Shown: positions 23,628 through 34,502 of the stretch, piece by piece
Layout: the number at the start of each line of letters is the position of its first letter
Position numbering within the stretch: position 1 is the first letter of the stretch
Assembly: GCF_010183535.1 (NCBI RefSeq)
Contig: NC_071332.1
Span: 14,632,001 to 14,696,000, forward strand
Length of the DNA stretch: 64,000 nucleotides
Direction of reading: 5' to 3'
From: Caenorhabditis remanei
Lineage: Eukaryota > Nematoda > Chromadorea > Rhabditida > Rhabditidae
The notes under the pieces: model-generated
Seen by the model: only the letters and a program-made list of their open reading frames with translations
Told to the model about the DNA's origin: nothing
Databases searched by the model: none
Made by a program: the position numbers and the translations under genes

Positions 23628-24379
23628 AATTGTTAAAATTCATAGAATCTTTTCGAATTTCAATGTCTTAATTACTATCAAGTCTCCTCATCAAGAATTT
23701 ATAAAATTCGAATAAACAGTAAAGAGTCTTATAATAGCAATTACCCCCGTTTCAGCCGAATTAATTTCATACAGATGCCTACTTTATAGAACGGATCCTA
23801 ATCTTGCTACTTATCATCGCCATATATTTTTTAAGCAAAGCATTGCAGTTTTTTGAAAAGAAACACTCGATGTATGCGAACGTAAACGAAATCGATAGGA
23901 GGAACAGTGTGAACAGATGGCCGAACAACGTGGACGAACTGCCGGGGCCGAGAACCGCAGCTGTTATCGCTGAGTCATTGTGCGCGCGACGTCAAAACTA
24001 TTTTCCTAAATTTTTTATCTCTTCTCGACGCAAAATTGTCTTTTTATGAATATACAAGTTTGATCTTTTTTTTCGAAAAAGAAACTAAAAAGGTTATTGA
24101 TCTACGCACAAAGTGTTGTGCATAAATAGTTGCGTGAGATATAAAAACCTGAATATGCAAAAAGTATTAATGAAACCGTAAAATAGTTGTTTTCTTTTTT
24201 TTGTTTGACAAATCATCTTTCAGAAAAGATAAAAATGAACTTTTTGGTCGGAATACTTTTTCAGCAACTTCATAACGTTTACTTTTCTCGTGATTCCTAT
24301 TGATTCATGCATTTTCTCTTGAATATTTACTTGCTCTTATCGATTTTTCCACATTGTCGTATTTTCAGAGTTCATCGAA

Positions 24380-25289
24380 ATGCCGAGAAGAAGCAACCGC
24401 GTCGCCGAGGTTTCTACTGCCGAAACAGCGTCAACCAGAGTGACTCGTTCAGCCACCAGAGTTCCACGACTCGCCAACGAGAAGAACGCCGAGCTTGAGA
24501 AAATCATAAAAGAAGTTGATCAAACGAAGCGTCAACTGGCGGCGGAAAAGAAGAAGAACGAGACGTTGGCGGAAGTTCAGAGCAGGGAGGTTGCCGATGT
24601 AAACAGCAGAATAGCCGACGCCCGAATGAGGAGGGATCGGGAGGTGGCTCAGAACCGTGCGGATCTCGATCGAATGACGGCAGATCATGACAATGATGCG
24701 AAGGCACTCAAACAGATCAATGTGCGTGTCAAGGCTCTCACCGATGAGGCTGACAGAAATGCCGTTCTCAAGGCCGAAAAGAAGGCGATTGCTGACCTGA
24801 GAAAGAAAAACGTCGGCATCTCGAAGCAGCTCATATCGAAGGAGGAGGCAAAGAATGGAGCGCCGCTCCCGTGGAGAACCTGCGAGATCTGTTTGCAGGT
24901 CTACACGCAGACCGGATCAAAAACTCCTCGTATTCTCTGTAAGTATTTCGAAAATTACCTCGAAATGAGATTTCTCGTCCTACCGTCTCTGATAATTTGT
25001 CATCCGTTACGGTTTTGTCGAAAAAAACAACTTAACTGATACAAATAAGAACTGACCGGTCTAAATTTTTACCATTTTGAATGCAGGCTGGCTCGATGCA
25101 AATTAATTTGATTTCTCTCAAGATTATATTTTTCCAGCCTGTGGCCACACCCTCTGCCTCTCCTGCTGCCGTCAAGTAAGCGAATACGCGAGCCAGTACC
25201 TCCGGTGCCCATTCGATCGAACGATCACTAAAGTCAACGGTAGTCAGGTGGAGAATCTCCCAAAGAATAACCTTGTTCTTAATATGTAA
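24380..25289 (+). CDS. Coiled-coil RING finger protein, array gene 4
   Basis: Exons 24380-24938 and 25138-25289 give 236 aa. The N-terminus MPRRSNRVAEVSTAETAS is followed by an Ala-rich charged helix and the RING C-E-I-C ... C-G-H-T-L-C-L-S-C-C ... C-P-F-D, ending LPKNNLVLNM. Its 199-base intron is longer than in the other members. The codons are more G/C-rich than in gene 5, which suggests a different duplication age or expression level. Confidence 0.8.
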
Positions 25290-25936
25290 TTTTATGTATT
25301 TAATATGTAATAATTCACTTCAGTTGTTATTAGAATCTCATTTTTGTTCACGAAGTTTAAACAAACTTTGTACAAACTTTCAATGAGTTGACCGGTTACC
25401 CAAGTGTTTGTTATATTGTTTATTTGGATAATCTGGGTGAATTGTTGCCCAAAATTGCTTATTTTTACAATAAAATGTGATTCGTTTGGCAATTTACCTG
25501 TGTATTCTGAATTTATTCAAAACAAAACTGCATTTTTGATGCAAAAAAAAAACGAAGAATTTTAACATTCGAGCGTGTTTTCAGCTTTCCGCGCCACTTC
25601 ATAAAAGCTTTGAACCAATTTTTTCTGTTTTCCCTATGTTTTTCTTTGTCGCGATTTATAGGTTTCAGCCAATTTTTTGGCAAATTGATGGCACAAAACA
25701 CTGATAAAGCTAAAAAAGTTTTTAATTTTGAAACAATTTCACGCCTATAATTTTGCGAGTAGGCCTACTTACGTAGACCAAAAAACATTTTCGTGCGGGA
25801 AAATCGCTTTCAGCATCTGTTTTTAGTATTTTTCAGCATTCAATTTTCGTGCGTTTTCTCTGTAATTCCTTCCTGTAATAAATTTTTTACAATATGAAAT
25901 CAAATGTTAATAATAATTTTTCAGAATCCTCTCAAA

Positions 25937-26811
25937 ATGTCCAGACGAAGCAATAGACTTGCCGGAATCTCATCGTCACAGGATGGACCAGCTAAATCGA
26001 CTCGATCTAATGCCGTTCCACGTATTTTAAAGACGAAAAATGCTGAAATGGAGAAATTAACGAAGGAATTGAAGAAGTGCCAAAGTCAGCTGGCGGCAGA
26101 GAAAAAGAAAACGATTAAAATGACGAATGATCACAAGAATCAGATTCTCGTGTTGAATCTGGCCAGAGGAAGGGTGGAACGTGAAATAGATTTTAATCGA
26201 GCCGAATATCGAGCTGAATTAAATCGATTGTTGAGTGGACGTGAGCAAGATAACGTAAAATTGAAACATCTGGAACTTCAATTGAAAGCTTTAACTGATG
26301 ATTATAATCGGGATGAGGTGTTGCAACGGGCGCGAAGAACGATTGCTGCGTTGAGAAATCGGAATAAAGATTTGACGAGACGACTGTCGAAAAAGGAAGA
26401 ACAAAAGATTGGAGAGCCGATGGCATGGAAAGTTTGTGAGATTTGTCTGAACGAGTACAGTCAGAACGGAGACAAAACTCCACGTTTGTTGAGTGAGTTG
26501 TTCAAATTTATTGAGATTGACGTTCGAGTAGCGCGCTTAATTTTCCAGTTTCTTAGCTTTTCGGGCTGAAATTACGAAATCGACAGTCATAATTGTCAAA
26601 AAATCGCTTTATGAACCAAAAATTCAGTCTCCCTAAATGCATAATTTCATATTATTCTTTTCCAGGTTGCGGCCACACTCTCTGTCTTGGATGTATCAAG
26701 CAAATCGCCAAACCGGACTACGTGCTTTGCCCATTCGATCGAATTCTGACTTCTCTCGCCGCTCGATCGACCGAACAACTCCCAAAGAACTTTTTGGTTT
26801 TCAACATGTAA
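25937..26811 (+). CDS. Coiled-coil RING finger protein, array gene 5
   Basis: Exons 25937-26492 and 26666-26811 give 233 aa. It begins MSRRSNRLAGISSSQDGP; the ATG follows a TTTTTCAG acceptor by a few bases, typical of a trans-splice site. The coiled coil is followed by C-E-I-C ... C-G-H-T-L-C-L-G-C-I ... C-P-F-D and LPKNFLVFNM. It ends the array and converges on MLT-10-like gene B, whose stop is only 130 bases away. AATAAA near 26890. Confidence 0.82.
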
Positions 26812-26939
26812 AATATAATTAGTGTGAATAATTGTATGGGTGTTTATTTCTATTGTTAAATAACGTGATCTCCCGAAGCATGAGAATTAAATAAAGTATT
26901 AGACACTATTATTACAGTTATTAGGTCACTTGGAGGGAA

Positions 26940-29900
26940 TTAAAGAGAACTCAAAAACGATGGAGACAGAACGGCGGTGAACAGAAGTCCATCAGAGAGT
27001 ACAATTGGTGATAAAACGTACGGAGATAACACGAAAGCATTGACAAACGGGGGTGAGAGTACGAATGGAGACAACACAAATGGAGATAGAATTAATGGAG
27101 ACAAAGTGTTAGGGACACCTAGTAATGGGGATAAGCAGAATGGGTTGAGAATCAAAGGAACCATAACAAGAGGACTCAGAATGAAGGGGGTCAAGACGAA
27201 AGGAGAAAGGATAAGGGGGTCAGCAACAGCTGGAGAGAGGATCAAAGGAGAGAGAGCTAGAGGGGAAAGGATGATTGGACTGAAAATAGTTGGAGATAAA
27301 ATGATTGGAGCAAGGACTCGAGGGGAGAGAATCAGAGGGGAGAAGATCCAGGGGGAGAGGATTAGGGGACCGAGAGCAGAGGGGGAGAGGATGAGAGGAG
27401 AGAAGACTAGAGGGGAGAGGATGATCGGTTGAGATGCTGTCTTCGGAGCGAGGACGATCCAGGTGAAGAGGAGAGGACTCAGGACCACGTCTTTCTGTCT
27501 TGCCACTTTGAACGCCTGCTCCTCTCTTGCCATTCTATGAATATTATTCTCCAAAATGTCAGGAATATCATTTCTTCGCAAATCCCTGTAATTGTTATAA
27601 GCATGCGAATCGTTGTATGGAGAGCCCGGTCCGTAGAATTGAGATATTTGATATGACGTCATTATTGCATAGCCTGTTGTGTTCATTTCGTGCATCTGGA
27701 ATTTCTTTTAATTGCTATGCTGATATACAGTACCGCTCAAAAGTATATTAAGTTTTTACCGTTTTCATTGAAAATGTCCAACTTTAAGAGTGTGTCATGG
27801 TAATACTGATTGTCCCACAAAGTAGATTATGTATTAACCATACAGAACAAGGGTAGAACTTCGGTTTTGGAGTTGACAACTTTTCTGTACGGACACTCCC
27901 TAGCAAGTTACTTATCGACAAAGTAATATCTCCCTAAAATCGTCCAATTTCAAAAAATTTTATATTAAACATTTATTTTGTCGGACTGTAAGTTTTACTA
28001 TGACACCCTCTCAAAGTTGGTCGTTTTTCACTGAAAAAGGCAAAACTAAATATATTTTTGAGCGGTACTGTAACTACTCCCGTTAGTACCTGAGCTGCAG
28101 ACATTGACTTATGCAATGCCTCCATCGAATCAATTTTCGAAGTCTCATACTCTCCGTACATCTCGGATACATTCTGTTTTGTGAAGTACATTGGTTGACC
28201 CTTTTCGTTTGAAAAATGCTTCCGGAACGCATCCATTTCTTCTTTTCTCTCATCATGCTGAAATCAAACACTGAAAAATATAAAACGAAAACTCAGAAGG
28301 ATACCCTCATTTTCTCGACAGCCTCTGTAACTCCAGAAGCTTCCAGAACAAAATTCATCCACTCGTCATGCCCATTTTCAGATAAGAACCTCATCGCTTT
28401 GGATAGTGAGAGCATTTGATCGAGTTCTGTTCCGTTTTCATGAAGAGCGAAGACAGATGGAGAGAGTAGATTCACCTGGAACTCATGTAATTGAATTAAA
28501 CTCAACACGGAAGTTTACTGTATCATTAGATCGTTCATCGGGTAGGACACTCATGAATTGTGGAGACATCAATGCAATCTTTCGCTCATCGAAATTTGAC
28601 ACATTTTTACCCATCAACATCATTCCCAACTTCACACCTGGAATGTCAAATGAGTAGTTCACTTCCGAAAGAAAAGAGAATTACCGTCCCTAATCAACAT
28701 CAACGGTTTCTTCAGTGCCTTCTCTTCTTCGCTCAGTTTCCCGGTGTCGTTGGCAGATGAGATCTCTTCACCGAGAGATTCCATGCCCGCTCGTTCGAAA
28801 GCAAGCTTCGGATCCAATCCCAACATCTTCATAGTTCTCGAGTACTTGGAAAATATATTTTTGAAATCTTCTCGATCCTTCTTCTTCTTCTTGATTCGAT
28901 CCAACTCATCCTTGATCTCATTCACAACTGTCTGCCACTTTTTCTTCGGTTCCTTCTCCTTATTCTTCTTTTCTCTCACCAAATTGGTCAGATGCTTCGC
29001 TATCAAAGAGAACGGTGACGTCATCTCCTTCTTCCCTTTCAACTCATATCTCTTTTTTTGTTGTATCACTAATTCTTTTTCCTCTGTCAGACTATGCATA
29101 ATATCCCTTCGAACTCTTAGAGATCTTCTGAATCGAGATCTTCGAAACTTTAATTTTTTGTACTTTCTCATTTTTCTTCTCTGATCGTCTAACCGATTGA
29201 GTATTATCACTACACATCTGGCATGCTCTGTGACATTAGATGCAATCTTCGTGCAGTTGTTGTGTTGGGAGATGTGACGAGGTTTCAGTCGTTTGTCTTG
29301 AAGTCTGAAAATCAAGATTTTGTAGAATGATTAGTTTCAGAAAGACTCACTTGGTACTCATCAAAGCTGACATGAACCCAGAAGCGGCTTGATCCACCCA
29401 TTTTTGAATAAGTTGATAGGTAGCTTCTTCTGATATTTTAACAATAGTTTTATTGCCGTCATGAGTCATTTCGTTGATATTCAGAACAGGAGGTTTATTG
29501 ATATTTTGATTGACATCCCCATCTTCCTCTTCTTCTTTTTTATCATCAACTATAAATGTGAGACTTCCATTGTGTGCAGTTTTCCCTTCTTCCACAGCGG
29601 TTAAATTGATAAATGGAATGAGTTTAGCGGGGATTGATCCTTTCTCAAGTTGGTGTTTCAGTCGGGTGACACCTTGTTGGATATCAATTGGAAGGGTAGA
29701 GTTGGTGCCTGGAAATATGAAGTTGGAGAGTTATAGAAGCAAATTTTATAAGCGTCGTATCTCTGAAAGAAATATACAGTACCGCTCAAAAGTTTATCAA
29801 CTTTGGCCCTTTGAAAATGCCTAATTTTGAAAGTGCATTTTGGTTGTATGGAATGAACAGAGCAAAAATAGCACATCATTTTTGTAATTTACCATTTTTT

Positions 29901-30279
29901 TGTAGGAAAACTATCTTGAAAGTTGCATGTTGTCAAAGCCATTTCTCCCTGAAACTGACTAATTTCAGTGCTTATTAGTGAAATTTTGGAGTTTTTCACT
30001 TTGACAACCTGTAACTTTCTAGGGAGTGTCCCTACAAAAAAAATGGTCAACTTCAAAAATGATGTGCTATTTTTGTTCTGTCCAACCCATACAAAATAAA
30101 GTTTATTGGGCAATCAGGTGACACCGAAATACACTGTCAAACTTATTAATTTTCCACTGAAAACAGCCAAAGGTGATAATATTATCCTTTTGAGCGGTAC
30201 TGTAGTTATCAAAAAACTGGAACTCACCGGTAGTGTAAACCGAGTAAAACCAACTGAACCACAATATAACCCATCGCAT
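26940..30279 (-). CDS. MLT-10-like moulting protein B (DUF644 + proline-rich repeats)
   Basis: Seven exons, 30228-30279, 29351-29708, 28685-29304, 28519-28637, 28305-28475, 28090-28257 and 26940-27695, keep frame to 747 aa. A short signal-like N-terminus (MRWVILWFSWFYSVYTTG) is followed by an acidic region, then a very basic DUF644 core (RRKMRKYKKLKFRRSRFRR and DELDRIKKKKKDRED). Next come LMSPQFMSVLPDE, DEWMNFVLEASGVTE and a repeat tail rich in ILSPLVFSPLILSP-type pentapeptides, ending SPSFLSSL. Several introns of gene A are missing. It is the most diverged of the three paralogs. Introns 1 and 6 each carry a Tc1-like miniature transposon. Confidence 0.88.
27728..28070. mobile_element. Tc1-like miniature transposon in MLT-10-like B intron 6
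   Basis: A 343 b element with terminal inverted repeats CAGTACCGCTCAAAAG and TTTTGAGCGGTACTG, bounded on both sides by TA, the Tc1/mariner target duplication. It has no coding capacity. The interior contains a second set of inverted blocks around GTACGGACACTCCCT. Confidence 0.85.
29777..30202. mobile_element. Tc1-like miniature transposon in MLT-10-like B intron 1
   Basis: A 426 b element with the same terminal repeats (CAGTACCGCTCAAAAG ... TTTTGAGCGGTACTG) and TA on each side. The right end lies about 25 bases from the exon 1 donor. The interior is longer and more diverged than the 343 b copy. Confidence 0.85.
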
Positions 30280-30750
30280 TTCGTAGAAAATAATGAATGA
30301 TGGTTCGAAGAGAGTAAGCGGCTAATGAAATGGCTAAAGGAAACCGACCCTAATTTGTATTGTAACTTATCCCTCCCTTCTCTCGCATCTTTTCGATCAC
30401 AAAAATACCAGTTGGCTACTAATTTGAACGGATATTTGTCTCTCTTAATCAGCTAAATATCCATGAAAGTGAATTCATCTCTTTTTCTTGATGTCTACGC
30501 CGAGAAAAGAAGAAGAAAAGAAAGGAAAAAGGAAGAACAAATAGATAAATCACTTTTTCTCGTTATGGTCTTTTTGGTTTGGTTTGTGTTCTGTTGGGTT
30601 GAATGTAGCCGTGGCAGATTATATTATGTGAGATTTTGATGGGAACATGATAAATGAAAGTTCGGATTGTTTGTGCTTGAGGAAAGGGATTAATTTCAAA
30701 ATCTTTATTGCTTTATTGCTTTATTACTATTATTACAACCATTCCAAACC
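30280..30750. other. Spacer between MLT-10-like B and C
   Basis: The spacer is 471 bases of AT-rich sequence upstream of gene B. Two AATAAA signals for gene C lie on the minus strand near 30705-30725, within 50 bases of its stop. No further feature is seen. Confidence 0.4.
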
Positions 30751-33700
30751 TTAAAGTGTACTCAACCAACTTGGCGACAATACCGCTGTAAAAACTGCAC
30801 CATTCGACATGACAGCAGGTGACAATGCATATGGATTCAACACGAAAGCGGATACAAACGGAGGTGACAATACGAGAGGTGAGAGCACAAAGGGAGATAA
30901 GATCAACGGAGTCAACGCGTTGGGGATGCCAATGAATGGAGACAGAGCAAATGGAGACAAGACGAGAGGAGCCATGACGACAGGCGACAGAATGAATGGG
31001 GATAAAATGAAGGGAGAGAGAATGAATGGGAGACCGACACCTGGGGAAAGGATGATAGGGACCATGCAAAGAGGGGTGAGGATTGCTGGAGAGAAGACGA
31101 CTGGCGAGAGAACGACGGCCCCGAGAATACGAGGACTGACTAGAACGGGGACGAACACCCATGGGGACAGAATGACATTTCCATAGATGGATGGAGAGAA
31201 GATCAGTGGAGCTAGCAGTACAGGAGAGAGAATGATTGATTGAGACGCCGTCACGGGGTCGTTTACCAAGGAGGTCAGGACCAGAGGGCTGAGCACGATG
31301 TCTTTCTGAAAATGAGCAGATCACTGAATGTTAGGAAAGACCAAGACAAACCTTTCTAGAAAGTTCGAATTTCATCTCCTCTCTAGCAATCATTCGAATA
31401 TTTTTCTCAATTCTCGAAGGCATACTCTCTTTGGGAATTCCACGGAATTTATCAAGAACCTCGGTATCATTATAAGGGGATCCTGACCCGTAGAGCATTT
31501 CAAGCTGCTTGTCGTCCATTATGGAGTAGCCGGTGGTGTTCATAGCGTCCATCTGGAAATTGAGTTTTCTTGGCATTCCAACCTATTCCGTTCGGTGAAC
31601 CCTGTCTACCCATACCAACCTGTTCCGGTGACATCGTCTTATAGATTCCTTGAATAATATCCAATTTTGTCGCCTCATATTCTCCATAAATCTCGGTGAC
31701 ATTCTCTTTTGTGAAGTACAACGGTTTCCCATCCTTATCAATATAGTCTCTTCTCATCTCCTCTTGTTCCTCCTTGTGTTCAACTTGTCTCATCTTATCA
31801 ACAGTTTCAGTTACTCCAGAAGCTTCCAGAACGAAATTCATCCATTCTTCCTGTCCGGTATCCTCCATCAGTTTCAACGCTTTTGTGAGAGATAGTTGAC
31901 GCTCCAATTGAGTTCCCTCGCCGTGAAGAGCAAGAATCGAAGGGGAGAATAGCGAAACCTAAAGAATTCAAAATTCGGGAAACAAGTCGAAACTTCTTGG
32001 GAATACCGTATCATTCGCCACTTCATCCGGGAGAATACTCATGAATTGGGGTGATAGAAGTGCAACTTTCTTGTCTCCAATTTCAGAAGCATTCTTTCCA
32101 GCCAATGACATACCAATCTTGATGGCTTCTCGAATCAATTTGATCGGTTCATGCATTATTTTATCGTCAGGACTCATGCGATCCATCATTTCTTTCCTAT
32201 CTTTCAAATCCATTTCTTTCTCGGACAGAATAGGATCGTCCTCGAATAAGTCTTCCATTCCCTGTAATTCTTTATTTTAATTTTCAAAAATGATGTGCTC
32301 CATTATAAACGGTAAAAAGGCTACCATAGTGTTCAATGCCTTCCTCGGGTTGATCCCAGCCTCTTTCATCGTTGACACAAATTTCGAAAACTTTCGTTTC
32401 ATCCGATCCTTATTCTTCTTCTTCCCCTTTATTCGAGTACTTTCATCTTTAATCTCTTGAATCACTTGTTGCCATCTGAAAATCTCCATTTCCCAGAAGA
32501 CATTCTGTTAACTCGACACACCTCTTCGGCGGCTCCTGTTTATTCTTCCCGGCTCTCACAAACTCTGTCAACTTCCTTGCTATCATTGCAAGTGGTGACA
32601 AACTCTTATTCTCTCTGATCGTATAAGACTTCTTCGTCTGGATATTTCCCCGAATCGCCGCCTGTCTCTTGTTCTCCATTTCATCAAAAATCGAGAATCC
32701 AGAGGCTCTTTTGACTCGAAACTCTTCTGCTCCAGACTTCACGTACTTCTCATAATGACCTAGAGTTGTCTTGAATGCATCGTTGTCAGCTCGATTCTTT
32801 TTCCGATGAGAATTCACTGTAATGACCTAATTTTTCAATTGGAATCCTAGGCCACCTACCTCTAGTTGTCAGTGTACTGTACATCTTGAGCTTCTCATTC
32901 CTTTTATGCAGTTGCTCATATACCCTAACCACACATTTCGCGTGAGCAGTCACATTTTTTGACTCATTTATACACACATAATGCTCCTTTTTCTCAGATT
33001 TCGTCATCTTCCTCTTATTGATTCTAAGCAAAAAAGAAATAAAAGTTTCAATTCAAAGACATTTGACCTACACATTAGTAACAACTGCGCCCATCAATCC
33101 AGCTAAACTTTGATCCATCCAATGTTTATAAAGATCATCTCTAGCTTCATCAGATATCGTAATGATAGTCTTGTTACCGTCATGAGTCAAAGTATTCACT
33201 TTTCGGTGCTCCACGTCATCGTCATCAGGGATGTCTGCCACGTCTTCATCACGGATAATGAAGTCTAGGGTCTGGAAGGTTATCATGTTTTGAGAAGAGA
33301 AGAAACTTACAGTACCGCTCAAAAGCAAATTAAGTTTTGCCTTTTCAGTGGAAAACGCCCAACTCTGAGTGTGTACCGTCAAAGTAGTTTCTCCCTCAAA
33401 TCGTCCCATTTCAGTGCAAAATAGCGCGCTTTTTGAGCTTTCGTCTAAAAATGACCATAACTCTCTAGGGAGTGTCCGTACAAAAAAGTTGTCAACTACA
33501 AAAATAAAGCTCTACCTTTGATCTGTATGAATCATTAAAAATCTACTTAATGGGACAATCAGTATTACCATGACACACTCTCAAAGTTGGACCTTTTCAA
33601 CTGAAAAAAACCAAAACTTAATATACTTTTGGCGGTACTGAAGATGGTTGGAGAGCTTACGGCGTGAGGATTCTACTGTTTTTTAGAATCAAAATGAAAC

Positions 33701-34186
33701 AATAAACACGAGGTTCAGACAAAAAGAAGCACTTTAAAACCCGATTCAGAATCCTGACGCCGCTCAAAACCCCCTGCTTCTCTACCTCATTGTGATCCTT
33801 CTTCATCTCATCAATCTTCGTCAAATTCACAAATGGAAACAGCTCTTTCGGTATCTTTCCACTCCTCACTTGTTCCACTAACCCCTCTCGAAGCGCGTTC
33901 GGTTTCTTAGGTTTTGAAGTGGTGAACTCGATTTTCGCCACATTTTCAAGCCAAGGAAAGTTTGGAATTAATGTGGATTGCTGTTGGGATGAGTCAAGTG
34001 AAGGAGAGGGAGTCGTGGCTTCACTGCGGGAAATTATGGATCCTGGAACAGCTCCGTTATGAAATGTTATCAATAGAGCAGGTTTCCTCCACAAGAATTA
34101 AAAAAAAACCAACCTTCTACTCCAAAGTCTACTAGAAACAAAGTGAATACTGCTACCGGAATTCCATTAAACCAACTGAAGACCAT
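30751..34186 (-). CDS. MLT-10-like moulting protein C (DUF644 + proline-rich repeats)
   Basis: Ten exons, 34114-34186, 33786-34042, 33072-33271, 32860-33023, 32522-32816, 32325-32475, 32007-32261, 31620-31958, 31352-31552 and 30751-31305, keep frame to 829 aa. It is very close to gene A: exon lengths are identical except that exons 7 and 8 are fused. Shared blocks include DVADIPDDDDVEHRKVNTLT, SYTIRENKSLSPLAMIARKL and the repeat tail with VILSPWVFVPVLVSPRILGA. A signal peptide (MVFSWFNGIPVAVFTLFLVDFG) replaces that of gene A. The intron 9 donor is GTTTGT, weaker than usual. Genes A and C are an inverted duplicate pair separated by the RING array and gene B. Confidence 0.9.
33310..33640. mobile_element. 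Tc1-like miniature transposon in MLT-10-like C intron 2
   Basis: A 331 b element starting CAGTACCGCTCAAAAG after TA and ending TTTGGCGGTACTG, with a degraded right flank (AA instead of TA). It is otherwise close to the copy at 27728-28070. Confidence 0.8.
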
Positions 34187-34502
34187 ATTACTCGGTTACC
34201 GTTCTCGCCGCCTAATTTACTATTTATACTTCCCATCTTGGGTGGAGAAAACTGGTAAGGTGCGGCTAATCTAATTTCCCTAAAACAACAGTTTTCTCTG
34301 ATTTTTTGACCCAGACACTAACTCATACCTAATCTAATCCAATTATGGTTCTTGTGTTTGAAAGATGAGTAAAACGAAAAGTGAAATGAAAAAGAAAAGT
34401 TTTTGTAAACAACAATATTAACGGGTAACAATTGAATGAGTTGATAACAAAAAAGAAAGAGCAAAAACAAATAAAATAATAAAAAGAAGAGAAGAATCAA
34501 TC
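34187..34502. other. Spacer between RRP36-like stop and MLT-10-like C start
   Basis: About 320 bases of sequence, AT-rich toward the RRP36-like side, that must hold the MLT-10-like C promoter and the RRP36-like 3' end. I recognise no specific site. Confidence 0.35.

Noticed and set aside
23804..24049. 81-codon frame between RING array genes 3 and 4
   Set aside because: It has no coiled coil or RING and no similarity to neighbours; it probably lies in the spacer or leader of gene 4.
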